From: Lachnospiraceae bacterium
GTDB lineage: Bacteria > Bacillota > Clostridia > Lachnospirales > Lachnospiraceae
Assembly: GCA_016286035.1 (NCBI GenBank)
Contig: JAEERY010000053.1
Coordinates: 1-64,000, forward strand
Direction of reading: 5' to 3'
Length of the DNA: 64,000 nt
The notes beneath the pieces were generated by a model that saw only the letters and a program-made list of their open reading frames with translations, did no database searches and had not been told where the DNA came from. Made by a program: the position numbers and the translations under genes. Below are positions 1 through 9,112 of this stretch, one piece after another. The first letter of the stretch is position 1, and every line of letters starts with the position of its first letter.

Positions 1-240
1 ATCCTTAACGGTGATGTTAACAAGGCTGAGACAAAGAAGATCCCGATCTTCGATTTCGAAGTTCCTACATCACTTCCGGGTGTTGATCCTGCAATCCTTG
101 ATCCCCGTGATACATATGCTGATGCAGCTGAGTGGGATGCAAAGGCTAAGGATCTTGCTGAGAGATTCATCAAGAACTTCAAGAAGTATGAAGGAAATGA
201 TGCTGGTAAGGCACTTGTTGCTGCAGGTCCTCAGCTTTAA
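1..240 (+). CDS. pckA: Phosphoenolpyruvate carboxykinase (ATP), C-terminal end only
   Basis: Frame 1 is open from the first base of the window to the TAA at 238-240, giving the last 79 residues of a protein that begins upstream. The stretch with [20 protein letters not shown], then RFIKNF and the ending LVAAGPQL, is typical of the C-terminus of ATP-dependent PEP carboxykinase. That enzyme interconverts oxaloacetate plus ATP with PEP, CO2 and ADP in the cytoplasm. In rumen and gut anaerobes it often runs toward oxaloacetate. The catalytic P-loop and metal-binding region lie outside the window, so activity cannot be judged here. A strong terminator follows at 264-298, so this is the last gene of its transcript. 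Identity rests on recalled family similarity of the tail. Confidence 0.85.
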   Translation: MLNGDVNKAETKKIPIFDFEVPTSLPGVDPAILDPRDTYADAAEWDAKAKDLAERFIKNFKKYEGNDAGKALVAAGPQL

Positions 241-263
241 TCCTAAGTTAATAAAGATTTTAC

Positions 264-298
264 ATGGACAGGTCATATGGCCTGTCCATTTTGTTTTT
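264..298 (+). terminator. Rho-independent terminator after pckA
   Basis: An inverted repeat (ATGGACAGGtcatatgGCCTGTCCAT, arms 264-272 and 281-289) is followed by the T-rich tract TTTTGTTTTT. It lies 24 bases after the pckA stop codon and separates it from the ABC exporter genes. Confidence 0.9.
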
Positions 299-352
299 CG
301 TAGAAAATTGAAAATAGTTCATATATTTTTAACATTCATAAAAACGTTTTAG

Positions 353-361
353 TGTTATACT
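353..361 (+). promoter_or_regulatory. Extended -10 promoter for the ABC exporter pair
   Basis: TGTTATACT is an extended -10 element (TG, one base, TATACT at 356-361), about 50 bases upstream of the ATG at 413. No good -35 box is seen at 16-18 bases, which is tolerated in extended -10 promoters. It is the only promoter-like signal between the pckA terminator and the exporter genes. Confidence 0.5.
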
Positions 362-412
362 ATAGAAGTGTACGTACACATGCAAAAATCTTAAAAACAA
401 GGCAAGAACTAT

Positions 413-2155
413 ATGGTTAAGAGATTACTTAAAGAGGTCAAGGAATATAAGCTTTCATCGATACTGACACCGGTATGCATGATCCTTGAAGTTATATTCG
501 AGACCCTTATCCCATTTCTTATGGCTTCCATCATAGACGACGGTATCAGTAAAGGCGACATGGGACATGTCGTGATGACCGGAGGTCTTATGCTTTTAAC
601 AGCTGTCTTAAGCCTGTTAACCGGTATAGGCGGCGGTGCATTCGGTGCAAGAGCTTCAACGGGTTTTGCAAAGAATCTGCGTGAAGCGATGTATAAGAAT
701 ATCCAGACTTTTTCATTTAAGAATATCGATAAGTTCTCAACAGCAGGTCTGGTAACCAGACTTACGACTGATGTATCAAATGTCCAGAACGCATATCAGA
801 TGGTATTAAGGATGGCCATGAGGGCACCTTTCAGCATGATATGTGCTCTTGTCATGGCGTTTTATATCAATTCAAGGATTGCCAGCATCTATCTGGTTGC
901 TGTTCTGATCCTGGCAGTCATACTGGTATTCATCATAAAGAGAGCAACCGCAACGTTCAGACAGGCATTTCCAAAGTATGATGAACTCAATGAATCCGTT
1001 CAGGAAAATGTTTCTGCGATAAGAGTAGTAAAGGCCTTTGTAAGAGAGGATGAAGAGATCAAGAAGTTCAAGACTGCAAGTCAGAACATCTATGACATCT
1101 TTAAGAAGGCCGAATACAACATCATAATTAACGGACCCATAATGATGGCTACCGTTTATACATGCATCATCCTTATAAGCTGGATAGGCGCAAAGATGAT
1201 AGTTGTTGATGCACTTACAACAGGTGAGCTTGCATCCCTGCTTGCCTACTGCATGAACATCTTAATGAGCCTTATGATGCTAAGCCTTGTGTTTGTGATG
1301 ATAACAATGAGTTCGGCAAGCATAGAAAGAATAGCGCAGGTTCTTGATGAAGATGCCGATATAGTTAATCCTGCTGATCCTGTCATGGAAGTAAAGGACG
1401 GAAGCATAGAGTTTAAGGATGTGGTGTTCTCATATAACGACAACGGTCAGGAACCTGTCTTAAAGGATATAGATATAAAGATTAATTCAGGTGAGACCAT
1501 AGGTATCATGGGCGGAACCGGAAGCAGTAAGACCAGCCTTGTGAATCTTATCAGCCGTTTGTATGATGTCAATTCCGGTACGGTAAGTGTCGGAGGTATA
1601 GATGTAAGAAGATACGATCTTGAGGTATTAAGAAACAGCGTATCCGTTGTATTACAGAACAATGTACTCTTTAGCGGTTCTATCTATGATAACCTTCGCT
1701 GGGGAAACAAGGAAGCAAGTGATGAAGAGTGTAAAGAGGCATGCAAACTTGCATGTGCGGATGAGTTTATAGAAAACTTTCCTGATGGTTACAACACCAT
1801 GATCACCCAGGGCGGTACCAACGTATCCGGCGGACAGAAGCAGAGACTTTGTATCGCAAGAGCACTATTAAAGAATCCCAAAGTACTCATACTTGACGAT
1901 TCGACAAGTGCCGTTGATACGGCAACCGATGCGCGTATAAGAAAGGCTTTCAGGGAGTATCTTCCTGAGACCACAAAACTAATCATTTCTCAGAGAGTAA
2001 GTTCCGTTATGGATGCTGACAGGATAATAGTCATGGAAGAAGGCCGTCTCGCGGGATTCGGTACTCATGACGAACTGCTTGAGAATAACGATATTTATCG
2101 TGACATATATGAAACACAGACAAACGGCGGCGGAGATTTCGACCAGCCGAACTAG
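413..2155 (+). CDS. ABC exporter half-transporter, subunit with degenerate ATPase site
   Basis: A 580-residue type I exporter subunit with an N-terminal six-helix membrane domain (about residues 1-310) and a C-terminal ATPase domain. The Walker A (GGTGSSKT, residues 367-374) is slightly unusual, with S before K. The signature VSGGQKQ is canonical. The Walker B ends LILDDSTSAVD, so Asp496 stands where the catalytic Glu should be. The switch residue is Gln527 (ISQR) instead of His. These two changes mark the degenerate half of heterodimeric exporters of the TM287/288 or LmrCD kind. The partner gene follows after 18 bases with its own AGGAGG site, so the two are surely cotranscribed. Substrate cannot be read from the sequence; drugs, lipids or peptides are all possible. 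Confidence 0.92.
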   Translation: MVKRLLKEVKEYKLSSILTPVCMILEVIFETLIPFLMASIIDDGISKGDMGHVVMTGGLMLLTAVLSLLTGIGGGAFGARASTGFAKNLREAMYKNIQTFSFKNIDKFSTAGLVTRLTTDVSNVQNAYQMVLRMAMRAPFSMICALVMAFYINSRIASIYLVAVLILAVILVFIIKRATATFRQAFPKYDELNESVQENVSAIRVVKAFVREDEEIKKFKTASQNIYDIFKKAEYNIIINGPIMMATVYTCIILISWIGAKMIVVDALTTGELASLLAYCMNILMSLMMLSLVFVMITMSSASIERIAQVLDEDADIVNPADPVMEVKDGSIEFKDVVFSYNDNGQEPVLKDIDIKINSGETIGIMGGTGSSKTSLVNLISRLYDVNSGTVSVGGIDVRRYDLEVLRNSVSVVLQNNVLFSGSIYDNLRWGNKEASDEECKEACKLACADEFIENFPDGYNTMITQGGTNVSGGQKQRLCIARALLKNPKVLILDDSTSAVDTATDARIRKAFREYLPETTKLIISQRVSSVMDADRIIVMEEGRLAGFGTHDELLENNDIYRDIYETQTNGGGDFDQPN

Positions 2156-2173
2156 AACCAGGAGGACAAAAAT

Positions 2174-4078
2174 ATGCCGGGACCCGGTCAGAGAGTGCCC
2201 AGAGGCGTAAAACCAAGTGTTGAGAATCCGGGTAAGCTCTTTAAAAGGCTTATGTCTTATGTCTTTATAGATTATAAGGTGCATTGCATACTCGTGTTTA
2301 TCATGATAATCATGGGAGTGCTCTGCAATGTTCAGGGAACGCTTTTTACAAAGTCTCTGATAGATGATTACATCACACCGTTTTTACTTACGGATTCACC
2401 CGATTTTTCACCGCTTGCTCATGCGATTGGCAGGGTTGCATGCTTTTACGCCGCAGGTGTCATATGCAACTATACACAAAACAGGATAATGGTAAGCGTG
2501 ACGCAGGGTGTTATGCGTAACATCAGAAATGATGTCTTTGAGCATATGGAGCGTCTGCCGATCAGATTCTTTGACAGTCACACTCACGGAGATATCATGA
2601 GTGTTTATACCAATGATATCGATACTTTAAGACAGCTGATAAGCCAGTCACTGCCGCAGATCGTCAATGCATCGTTTACCATAGTCAGCGTATTCATAAG
2701 CATGTGCATCCTAAGCATACCGCTCACGATACTTACTGTTGTAATGATCTTCTTCATGCTCTTTGTTACGGCGAAGACAGCAAAGATGAGCGGCAAGTTC
2801 TTCATGAAGCAGCAAAAGGCTTTAGGTAGCGTAAACGGTTACATTGAAGAGATGATAACCGGTCAGAAGGTCGTAAAGGTATTCTGTCACGAACAGGAAG
2901 CCATAAGCGGTTTCACGAAGATAAATGATGAGCTTGGGGACTGCGCTTTCAAAGCTAACGGATATGCAAATATCATGATGCCGATGAATGCCCAAATAGG
3001 TAACTTAAGTTATGTCCTTTGTGCGATATTCGGTGGATTTTTAGCAATAAACGGATACACCGGACTTACCATAGGCGCACTTGTAAGTTTCCTGTCATTC
3101 AATAAGAGTTTCAATATGCCCATCAACCAGGTGAGCATGCAGGCCAATGCGATCGTTATGGCTATGGCGGGTGCTGACAGGATATTCAAGATAATGGATG
3201 AAAAACCTGAGGTTGATGAAGGGTATGTTACTCTTGTTAACGCAAAGGAAGTTGACGGCAGACTGACAGAGTGCGAGGAAAAGACCGGAAGATGGGCATG
3301 GAAGCATTTCCATAAGGCTGATGGAACGACCGATTATATCGAGCTGAAAGGAGATGTCGTATTTGACGGAGTGGACTTCGGATACAATGATGACAAGATG
3401 GTCCTTCATGATATCAAGCTGTTTGCAAAACCCGGTCAGAAGATAGCATTTGTAGGATCTACCGGTGCCGGCAAGACAACGATAACCAATCTTATAAACC
3501 GTTTCTACGATATCCAGGACGGCAAGATAAGATATGACGGTATAAATATCAACAAGATAAAGAAAGATGATCTGAGACACAGTCTAGGAATGGTTTTGCA
3601 GGATACTCACCTGTTTACAGGTACTGTTGCTGACAATATCCGATACGGAAAGCTCGATGCCACCGATGAGGAAGTCATAGCAGCCGCAAAACTTGCAAAT
3701 GCCGACGGCTTTATAAGAAGACTGCCCGAAGGCTACAATACAGTTATCAAAGGTGACGGAGGAAGCCTAAGCCAGGGACAGAGACAGCTTCTTGCGATCG
3801 CAAGGGCAGCCATCGCAAATCCGCCGGTCCTTATACTTGATGAAGCTACAAGTTCCATAGATACGCGTACCGAGAGGATCGTACAAAGCGGTATGGATAA
3901 GCTTATGAACGGAAGGACGAGCTTTGTCATAGCCCACAGGCTGTCAACGGTAAGGAATGCAAATGCCATCATGGTCCTTGAAAACGGAAGGATCATCGAA
4001 CGCGGAACGCATGATGAACTGATAGAGCAAAAAGGAAAGTATTATCAACTTTATACCGGAAACTCTATTGCCGGTTAG
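2174..4078 (+). CDS. ABC exporter half-transporter, subunit with consensus catalytic residues
   Basis: A 634-residue partner of the preceding subunit. The first ~40 residues are a hydrophilic leader. A six-helix membrane domain follows, then an ATPase domain with Walker A GSTGAGKT (428-435), Walker B LILDEATS with catalytic Glu557, and switch His588 (IAHR). The signature motif is LSQGQ (532-536) in place of LSGGQ. The partner keeps a normal signature but has lost its Glu and His. Pairing the two gives one complete and one degenerate ATP site, as in TM287/288. A ~35-residue insert just before the ATPase domain (around residues 355-390, with TECEEKTGRWAWKHFHKADG) is unexplained. AGGAGG at 2160-2165 supports the ATG at 2174. 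Confidence 0.92.
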   Translation: MPGPGQRVPRGVKPSVENPGKLFKRLMSYVFIDYKVHCILVFIMIIMGVLCNVQGTLFTKSLIDDYITPFLLTDSPDFSPLAHAIGRVACFYAAGVICNYTQNRIMVSVTQGVMRNIRNDVFEHMERLPIRFFDSHTHGDIMSVYTNDIDTLRQLISQSLPQIVNASFTIVSVFISMCILSIPLTILTVVMIFFMLFVTAKTAKMSGKFFMKQQKALGSVNGYIEEMITGQKVVKVFCHEQEAISGFTKINDELGDCAFKANGYANIMMPMNAQIGNLSYVLCAIFGGFLAINGYTGLTIGALVSFLSFNKSFNMPINQVSMQANAIVMAMAGADRIFKIMDEKPEVDEGYVTLVNAKEVDGRLTECEEKTGRWAWKHFHKADGTTDYIELKGDVVFDGVDFGYNDDKMVLHDIKLFAKPGQKIAFVGSTGAGKTTITNLINRFYDIQDGKIRYDGININKIKKDDLRHSLGMVLQDTHLFTGTVADNIRYGKLDATDEEVIAAAKLANADGFIRRLPEGYNTVIKGDGGSLSQGQRQLLAIARAAIANPPVLILDEATSSIDTRTERIVQSGMDKLMNGRTSFVIAHRLSTVRNANAIMVLENGRIIERGTHDELIEQKGKYYQLYTGNSIAG

Positions 4079-4105
4079 ATTTAATATATTACACAGGAGG
4101 GTTAC

Positions 4106-5695
4106 ATGGAGATCAAAGACAGGATTTTGGACAGAAAGACTTATCTGGGTATTGAGTTTGGTTCGACAAGGATCAAAGCAGTTCTTGTAGATGAGAAAGG
4201 AACGCCGATCGCGGGAGGCGATCATGAGTGGGAGAATAAGTTCGAAAACGGAGTATGGACTTATTCAATGGATGATGTATGGAACGGAATACAGGACTGC
4301 TATTCTAAGTTAAAGAAAGATGTAAATGACAAATACGGTGTTAAGCTTACAGGTTTCGGTGCACTCGGAATATCCGCAATGATGCACGGATATCTGGCTT
4401 TTGACAAGGATGCAAATCTGCTTGTTCCTTTCAGAACATGGAGAAACACGATAACCGAGCAGGCAGCCGTTGAACTTACAAAGGCATTTGATTACAACAT
4501 TCCTCAGAGATGGAGCATTGCTCATCTTTATCAGGCTATCCTTAACAAAGAGGAACATATACCTCAGGTTGATTTCTTCACGACACTTGCAGGATACGTT
4601 CACTGGAAACTGACGGGCCAAAAGGTCCTCGGTGTGGGTGATGCATCCGGAATGTTTCCCATAGATATTTCCACAGGTGATTACGATCGGAAGATGATAA
4701 ATATATTTGACGAGCTGGTTGCAGGAAAGGGTTATTCTCTCAAACTTGGTAACATCCTTCCGAAGGCTTTGTCAGCAGGTGAAGAGGCAGGCGTTCTGAC
4801 CGCTGAAGGTGCAAAACTCCTTGATCCTCAAGGTGATCTTGAAGCGGGCATAAAACTCGCACCTCCCGAAGGTGATGCGGGAACAGGTATGACTGCTACA
4901 AACAGTGTTGGAAAGCGTACAGGTAATACATCAGCAGGAACCAGTGTATTTGCGATGGTAGTTCTTGAGAAGGATCTTTCAAAGGTTTATCCTCAGATAG
5001 ATCTTGTTACGACTCCTGACGGAGCGCTTGTTGCTATGGTTCACTGCAACAACTGTACATCCGACATAAATGCATGGGTAAATCTCTTTGACCAGAACTT
5101 AAAGCTGTTCGGATGCGATGTGGACAAGAATACTCTTTACACAAAGCTTTTTGAAGCAGCGCTTGACGGTGATGATGACTGCGGCGGACTTATCTCATAC
5201 AACTATTTCTCAGGCGAACCTGTAACCGGATTTGATGATGGAGCACCATTGGTTGTAAGAAAGGCTACCGACAGCTTTACATTGCCCAATTTCATGCGTA
5301 TGCATATATACAGCTCACTTGCAGCCTTAAAGTCGGGACTTGATCTTTTGCTTAAGGAAGAGGGCGTGAAGGTTGACAACATGTACGGTCACGGCGGACT
5401 CTTTAAGACAAAGGGTGTAGGCCAGGCAGTACTTGCTGCAGCTATCAACAGCCCTGTTTCGGTAATGGAGACGGCAGGAGAAGGCGGTCCCTGGGGTATG
5501 GCCATCCTTGCATCTTATATGGCTCTTAAGGAGGATAATGAGAGCCTTGAGGATTATCTTAACAATAAGATCTTTGCAGGTCAGAAGGGCAGCACTCTGG
5601 AGCCCGACAAGGCTATGGTTGAAGGATTTGACAAGTTCATGAAGCGTTACATGGCAGGTCTTGAGATAGAAAAGGCTGCAGTTGAGAGCATATAA
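4106..5695 (+). CDS. FGGY-family sugar kinase, probable L-ribulokinase (AraK-like)
   Basis: A 529-residue FGGY kinase. The N-terminal lobe opens with [20 protein letters not shown] (phosphate-binding, residues 12-31). A GDAGTGM motif with Asp257 is the likely general base, and [19 protein letters not shown] is the C-terminal FGGY signature. The enzyme would phosphorylate a ketopentose in the cytoplasm. The next gene, 12 bases downstream, is L-ribulose-5-phosphate 4-epimerase, so L-ribulose is the best substrate guess. From memory, clostridia use a distinct ribulokinase class called AraK; this may be one, but a xylulokinase is the main alternative. No araA or arabinose transporter lies in the window. 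An AGGAGG site at 4096-4101 supports the start. It is 27 bases after the ABC exporter stop without a terminator between. Confidence 0.82.
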   Translation: MEIKDRILDRKTYLGIEFGSTRIKAVLVDEKGTPIAGGDHEWENKFENGVWTYSMDDVWNGIQDCYSKLKKDVNDKYGVKLTGFGALGISAMMHGYLAFDKDANLLVPFRTWRNTITEQAAVELTKAFDYNIPQRWSIAHLYQAILNKEEHIPQVDFFTTLAGYVHWKLTGQKVLGVGDASGMFPIDISTGDYDRKMINIFDELVAGKGYSLKLGNILPKALSAGEEAGVLTAEGAKLLDPQGDLEAGIKLAPPEGDAGTGMTATNSVGKRTGNTSAGTSVFAMVVLEKDLSKVYPQIDLVTTPDGALVAMVHCNNCTSDINAWVNLFDQNLKLFGCDVDKNTLYTKLFEAALDGDDDCGGLISYNYFSGEPVTGFDDGAPLVVRKATDSFTLPNFMRMHIYSSLAALKSGLDLLLKEEGVKVDNMYGHGGLFKTKGVGQAVLAAAINSPVSVMETAGEGGPWGMAILASYMALKEDNESLEDYLNNKIFAGQKGSTLEPDKAMVEGFDKFMKRYMAGLEIEKAAVESI

Positions 5696-5707
5696 CAGGA
5701 GGGGACG

Positions 5708-6403
5708 ATGTTAGAAGAATTAAAAGAGAGAGTCTATGAAGCAAATATGCTTCTGCCAAAGTACGGACTTGTTACATTCACATGGGGAAATGTCAGCGGC
5801 ATGGATGCGGACAGGGGACTGTTTGTAATAAAGCCGAGCGGTGTTGAATATGATGTGATGACTCCCGATGACATGGTAGTCATGGATCTTGACGGAAACA
5901 AGATCGAAGGAGATTACAATCCTTCTTCCGATACACCCACACACCTTGAGCTCTACAAGGCATTTCCGGAGATAGGCGGAATAGTACATACACACAGCTC
6001 TTATGCGACAAGCTTTGCTCAGGCAGGAAGAGATATACCCTGTTACGGAACAACGCATGCGGATTATATCTACGGAGCTGTTCCGTGTTTCAGATGTCTC
6101 ACAAAGGGTGAGATAGAAGATGCTTATGAAGCAAATACGGGACATCTGATAGTCAATGAATTTATCAGAAGAGATCTTGATGTCATGAGTGTTCCTGCGT
6201 GTCTGTGCAAGAATCACGGACCGTTCATCTGGGGCAAGGACTGCATGGATGCCGTGCACAATGCGGTAGTCCTTGAAGAGGTCGCAAAGATGGCGATGTG
6301 GACGGAACTTATCAATCCGCAGGTTAAGCCCGCACCTCAGGAGCTTATGGATAAGCATTATTACAGAAAACACGGCGAAAATGCTTACTACGGACAGAAT
6401 TAG
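5708..6403 (+). CDS. araD: L-ribulose-5-phosphate 4-epimerase
   Basis: A 231-residue class II aldolase-fold epimerase that converts L-ribulose 5-phosphate to D-xylulose 5-phosphate, linking L-arabinose breakdown to the pentose phosphate pathway. The zinc ligands are visible as His94 and His96 (VHTHSS) and His170 (KNHGPF). The substrate-binding GNVSG and KPSGVEYD motifs are present. Length and motifs match AraD closely. It follows the FGGY kinase by 12 bases with an AGGAGG site, and its product feeds the transketolase genes immediately downstream. There is no clear terminator after it, but a new promoter lies at 6455-6483. Confidence 0.93.
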   Translation: MLEELKERVYEANMLLPKYGLVTFTWGNVSGMDADRGLFVIKPSGVEYDVMTPDDMVVMDLDGNKIEGDYNPSSDTPTHLELYKAFPEIGGIVHTHSSYATSFAQAGRDIPCYGTTHADYIYGAVPCFRCLTKGEIEDAYEANTGHLIVNEFIRRDLDVMSVPACLCKNHGPFIWGKDCMDAVHNAVVLEEVAKMAMWTELINPQVKPAPQELMDKHYYRKHGENAYYGQN

Positions 6404-6454
6404 AACTATAAAAAACTGAGTCGGATTTTTATTAAGTGCTCGTGAACTTTTTTA

Positions 6455-6483
6455 TTGTTTATAGCATTTTCATGTGTTAAAAT
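6455..6483 (+). promoter_or_regulatory. Promoter for split transketolase genes
   Basis: TTGTTT (6455-6460) and TAAAAT (6478-6483) are spaced by 17 bases, giving a leader of about 60 bases before the ATG at 6552. The AAGGAG ribosome site lies at 6535-6540. Confidence 0.6.
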
Positions 6484-6551
6484 GATTAAGTGTTTTGTAT
6501 GTATTTGGGAGCGCGTAAGCGACTTACTATTGAGAAGGAGTTAGAAAAACA

Positions 6552-7391
6552 ATGACCAATTTGGAACTTAAGCAAAAAGCAAACGAAGTTCGTAAGGGCA
6601 TCGTTACATCTGTTCACAGTGCGAAAGCCGGACATCCTGGAGGATCACTCTCTGCAGCAGATATGTTTACATTTCTCTATTTTGAAGAGATGAATATCGA
6701 TCCCAAGAATCCCAAGAAAGAAGACAGAGACCGTTTTGTACTGTCAAAGGGTCACACTGCACCCGGTCTTTATTCGGTTCTTGCAAACAGAGGATATTTC
6801 CCTGTTGAGGATCTTACAACTCTTCGTAAACTGGGTTCTTACCTTCAGGGACATCCCTGCATGCAGGAGACTCCCGGTGTTGATATGTCATCAGGTTCAC
6901 TCGGACAGGGCATATCTGCAGCTGTAGGTATGGCACTTGCAGGAAAGCTTGATAATAAGGATTACAGAGTATACACGCTTCTTGGTGACGGTGAGATCCA
7001 GGAAGGTCAGGTTTGGGAAGCTTCAATGTTCGCAGGAGCACGTAAGCTCGACAACCTTGTTGTTATAGTTGATAACAACGGTCTTCAGATAGACGGTAAG
7101 ATCGAGGATGTATGTTCACCTTATCCGATAGATAAGAAGTTTGAAGCATTCAACTTTAATGTAATTAACATAGACGGTCATGATTTTGATCAGATAAGAG
7201 ACGCGCTCAAGGCAGCAAGAGACTGCAAGGGAATGCCCACAGCCATCATTATGAAGACTATTAAGGGTAAGGGCGTAAGCTTCATGGAGAACAATGCCGG
7301 ATGGCACGGAAAAGCTCCAAACGATGAAGAGTACGCAACAGCTATGGCAGACCTTGAGGCTATAGATAAACAGTTAAAGGAGGGCAACTAA
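6552..7391 (+). CDS. Transketolase, N-terminal (thiamine diphosphate) subunit
   Basis: A 279-residue protein matching the first half of transketolase. Motifs seen are GHPGGSLSAAD near residue 30, SKGHTAPG, and the thiamine diphosphate motif LLGDGEIQEGQVWEA leading to VDNNGLQIDG. The second half is a separate gene one base later, so this is the split two-subunit form common in clostridia and archaea. The pair moves two-carbon units between pentose phosphates in the cytoplasm. Here it would process the xylulose 5-phosphate made by AraD with help from the epimerase downstream. A split 1-deoxyxylulose-5-phosphate synthase is a less likely alternative given the pentose context. Confidence 0.92.
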   Translation: MTNLELKQKANEVRKGIVTSVHSAKAGHPGGSLSAADMFTFLYFEEMNIDPKNPKKEDRDRFVLSKGHTAPGLYSVLANRGYFPVEDLTTLRKLGSYLQGHPCMQETPGVDMSSGSLGQGISAAVGMALAGKLDNKDYRVYTLLGDGEIQEGQVWEASMFAGARKLDNLVVIVDNNGLQIDGKIEDVCSPYPIDKKFEAFNFNVINIDGHDFDQIRDALKAARDCKGMPTAIIMKTIKGKGVSFMENNAGWHGKAPNDEEYATAMADLEAIDKQLKEGN

Positions 7392-7392
7392 A

Positions 7393-8325
7393 ATGGGTGA
7401 CAAGATCGCTACAAGAGAAAGCTATGGTAATGCGCTGGTAGCATGTGCCGAGGACTTCCCCAATCTGGTTGTACTCGATGCCGACCTTGCAGGCGCAACA
7501 AAGACAGGTACATTTAAGAAGGCATATCCCGACAGACATATCGACTGCGGTATCGCCGAGTGTAACATGACAGGTATCGCTGCAGGCCTTGCTACCTGCG
7601 GTAAGATCCCTTTTGTTTCTTCATTTGCTATGTTCGCAGCAGGAAGAAACTTTGAACAGGTAAGAAACTCTATAGGTTATCCTCATCTTAATGTTAAGAT
7701 CGGTGCAACACATGCAGGTATCACTGTAGGTGAAGACGGTGCAACACATCAGTGTAACGAGGATATCGCTCTTATGAGAACAATACCCGGCATGACGGTT
7801 ATCGTTCCCAGTGATGATATTGAAGCAAAGGCTGCAGTAAGAGCCGCTCTTGAGATGCAGGGACCTGTATACTTGAGATTCGGACGTGCTGCCGTTCCGG
7901 TAATAAACGACAGACCGGATTACAAGTTTGAGATCGGAAAAGGTGTTAAGCTTGCAGACGGAGATGATGTTACTATCATCGCAACAGGTATCTGTGTTGA
8001 TTCCGCAATGCAGGCTGCAAAAATCCTTGAAGAGAAGGGTATCAAAGCAGACGTTATCAATATCCATACGATCAAGCCTCTCGATGAGGAGATTGTTATA
8101 GCTTCAGCAAAGAAGACCGGCAAGGTATTTACTGTTGAAGAACACAGCATAATCGGCGGACTCGGAAGTGCTGTATGCGACTGCCTTGCAGCAAATGCTC
8201 CTACAAAGGTTGTTAAGATCGGTATGAAGGATGTATACGGCGAGTCAGGTCCTGCAGGTGCACTTGTTGAGAAGTACGGTCTTGACGGCAAGGGAGTTGC
8301 TGAGACTGTTTTGGCAAACATCTGA
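7393..8325 (+). CDS. Transketolase, C-terminal (pyrimidine-binding) subunit
   Basis: A 310-residue protein equal to the pyrimidine-binding and C-terminal domains of transketolase. IAECNMTGIAAGLA holds the conserved Glu that activates thiamine diphosphate. SFAMFAAGRNFEQVRNSI and ATHAGITVGEDGATHQ follow. The C-terminal domain has FTVEEHSIIGGLGSAV. The start lies one base after the stop of the N-terminal subunit, with an AGGAGG-like sequence (AAAGGAGGGC) inside the end of that gene, so translation is coupled and equal amounts of both halves are expected. A strong terminator ends the pair. Confidence 0.92.
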   Translation: MGDKIATRESYGNALVACAEDFPNLVVLDADLAGATKTGTFKKAYPDRHIDCGIAECNMTGIAAGLATCGKIPFVSSFAMFAAGRNFEQVRNSIGYPHLNVKIGATHAGITVGEDGATHQCNEDIALMRTIPGMTVIVPSDDIEAKAAVRAALEMQGPVYLRFGRAAVPVINDRPDYKFEIGKGVKLADGDDVTIIATGICVDSAMQAAKILEEKGIKADVINIHTIKPLDEEIVIASAKKTGKVFTVEEHSIIGGLGSAVCDCLAANAPTKVVKIGMKDVYGESGPAGALVEKYGLDGKGVAETVLANI

Positions 8326-8335
8326 TAATGAACTT

Positions 8336-8366
8336 AAAAGTGGCAATTAACTTTGCCACTTTTTTA
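8336..8366 (+). terminator. Rho-independent terminator after transketolase
   Basis: AAAAGTGGCA and TTGCCACTTTTTT form a perfect stem with a small loop, ending in a T run, 10 bases after the stop codon. Confidence 0.92.
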
Positions 8367-8392
8367 TCGGGAGAAGGGGACAGGAGGTTTTC

Positions 8393-9055
8393 ATGAACAT
8401 ACTTGCACCATCAATACTTGCCGCGGATGTGGCAAAGCTTGGTGAAGATATAGCAAAGACCGCTGACGCGGGTGCAAAATATCTGCATATCGATGTAATG
8501 GACGGTGTATTTGTTCCGAGGCTGAGCTTCGGTCAGTGTGTTGTCGAGAGCATAAGAAAGTGCACTGATATAACATTTGATGTTCATCTGATGATAGTAG
8601 ATCCCATCAAATGCATTGAAGACTTTGCAAAAGCGGGAGCCGATATAATAACGGTCCATCTGGAAGCCTGCAAGGATGTAGCCGCAACTCTTAAAAAGAT
8701 AAGAGAGTGCGGATGCAAAGCGGGACTTTCCATCAAGCCTGCGACAAAGGTGGAAGAGATAATACCGTATCTTGAATATACCGATATGATACTTATCATG
8801 AGTGTTGAACCGGGACTTGGCGGACAGAAGTATATGGAAGATGCCACGGACAGGATAAGACAGACAAGAAAGATCATAAAAGATCGCGGCCTTGATATAG
8901 ATGTCGAAGTTGATGGCGGAATATGCAGGGAAAATCTAAAGATGATACTTGAGGCAGGTGCCAATGTCATAGTATCTGGTTCGTCTATCTTTAAAGGGGA
9001 TATAACGGATAATACAAATGCATTCCTTAAGATATTGAGAGAGTGCGAGAGATAA
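8393..9055 (+). CDS. rpe: Ribulose-phosphate 3-epimerase
   Basis: A 220-residue TIM-barrel epimerase interconverting D-ribulose 5-phosphate and D-xylulose 5-phosphate. It starts MNILAPSILAADVAKLGEDI and shows the metal and acid/base motifs HIDVMDGVFVPRLSFG, FDVHLMI, MSVEPGLGGQ and VDVEVDGGI, then a phosphate-binding GANVIVSGSSIF. It supplies substrate for transketolase and completes the pentose block. An AGGAGG site at 8382-8387 marks the start. No obvious promoter was found in the short space after the upstream terminator, so some read-through is likely. Confidence 0.96.
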   Translation: MNILAPSILAADVAKLGEDIAKTADAGAKYLHIDVMDGVFVPRLSFGQCVVESIRKCTDITFDVHLMIVDPIKCIEDFAKAGADIITVHLEACKDVAATLKKIRECGCKAGLSIKPATKVEEIIPYLEYTDMILIMSVEPGLGGQKYMEDATDRIRQTRKIIKDRGLDIDVEVDGGICRENLKMILEAGANVIVSGSSIFKGDITDNTNAFLKILRECER

Positions 9056-9076
9056 GATTTTTATCAGATATAAACC

Positions 9077-9101
9077 AAGGGAGATCATTACGATCTCCCT
9101 T
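9077..9101. terminator. Bidirectional hairpin between rpe and the amidase gene
   Basis: AAGGGAGATC and GATCTCCCTTT flank a five-base loop. The arms are followed by TTTAC on the plus strand and by TTGGTTT on the minus strand. It sits between two convergent genes and can serve both. Confidence 0.75.
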
Positions 9102-9112
9102 TACTAATTTCA

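Noticed and set aside
6404-6454. Possible terminator after araD
   Set aside because: AAGTGCTCGTGAACTTTTTT has a T run but only four good pairs at its base; too weak to call.
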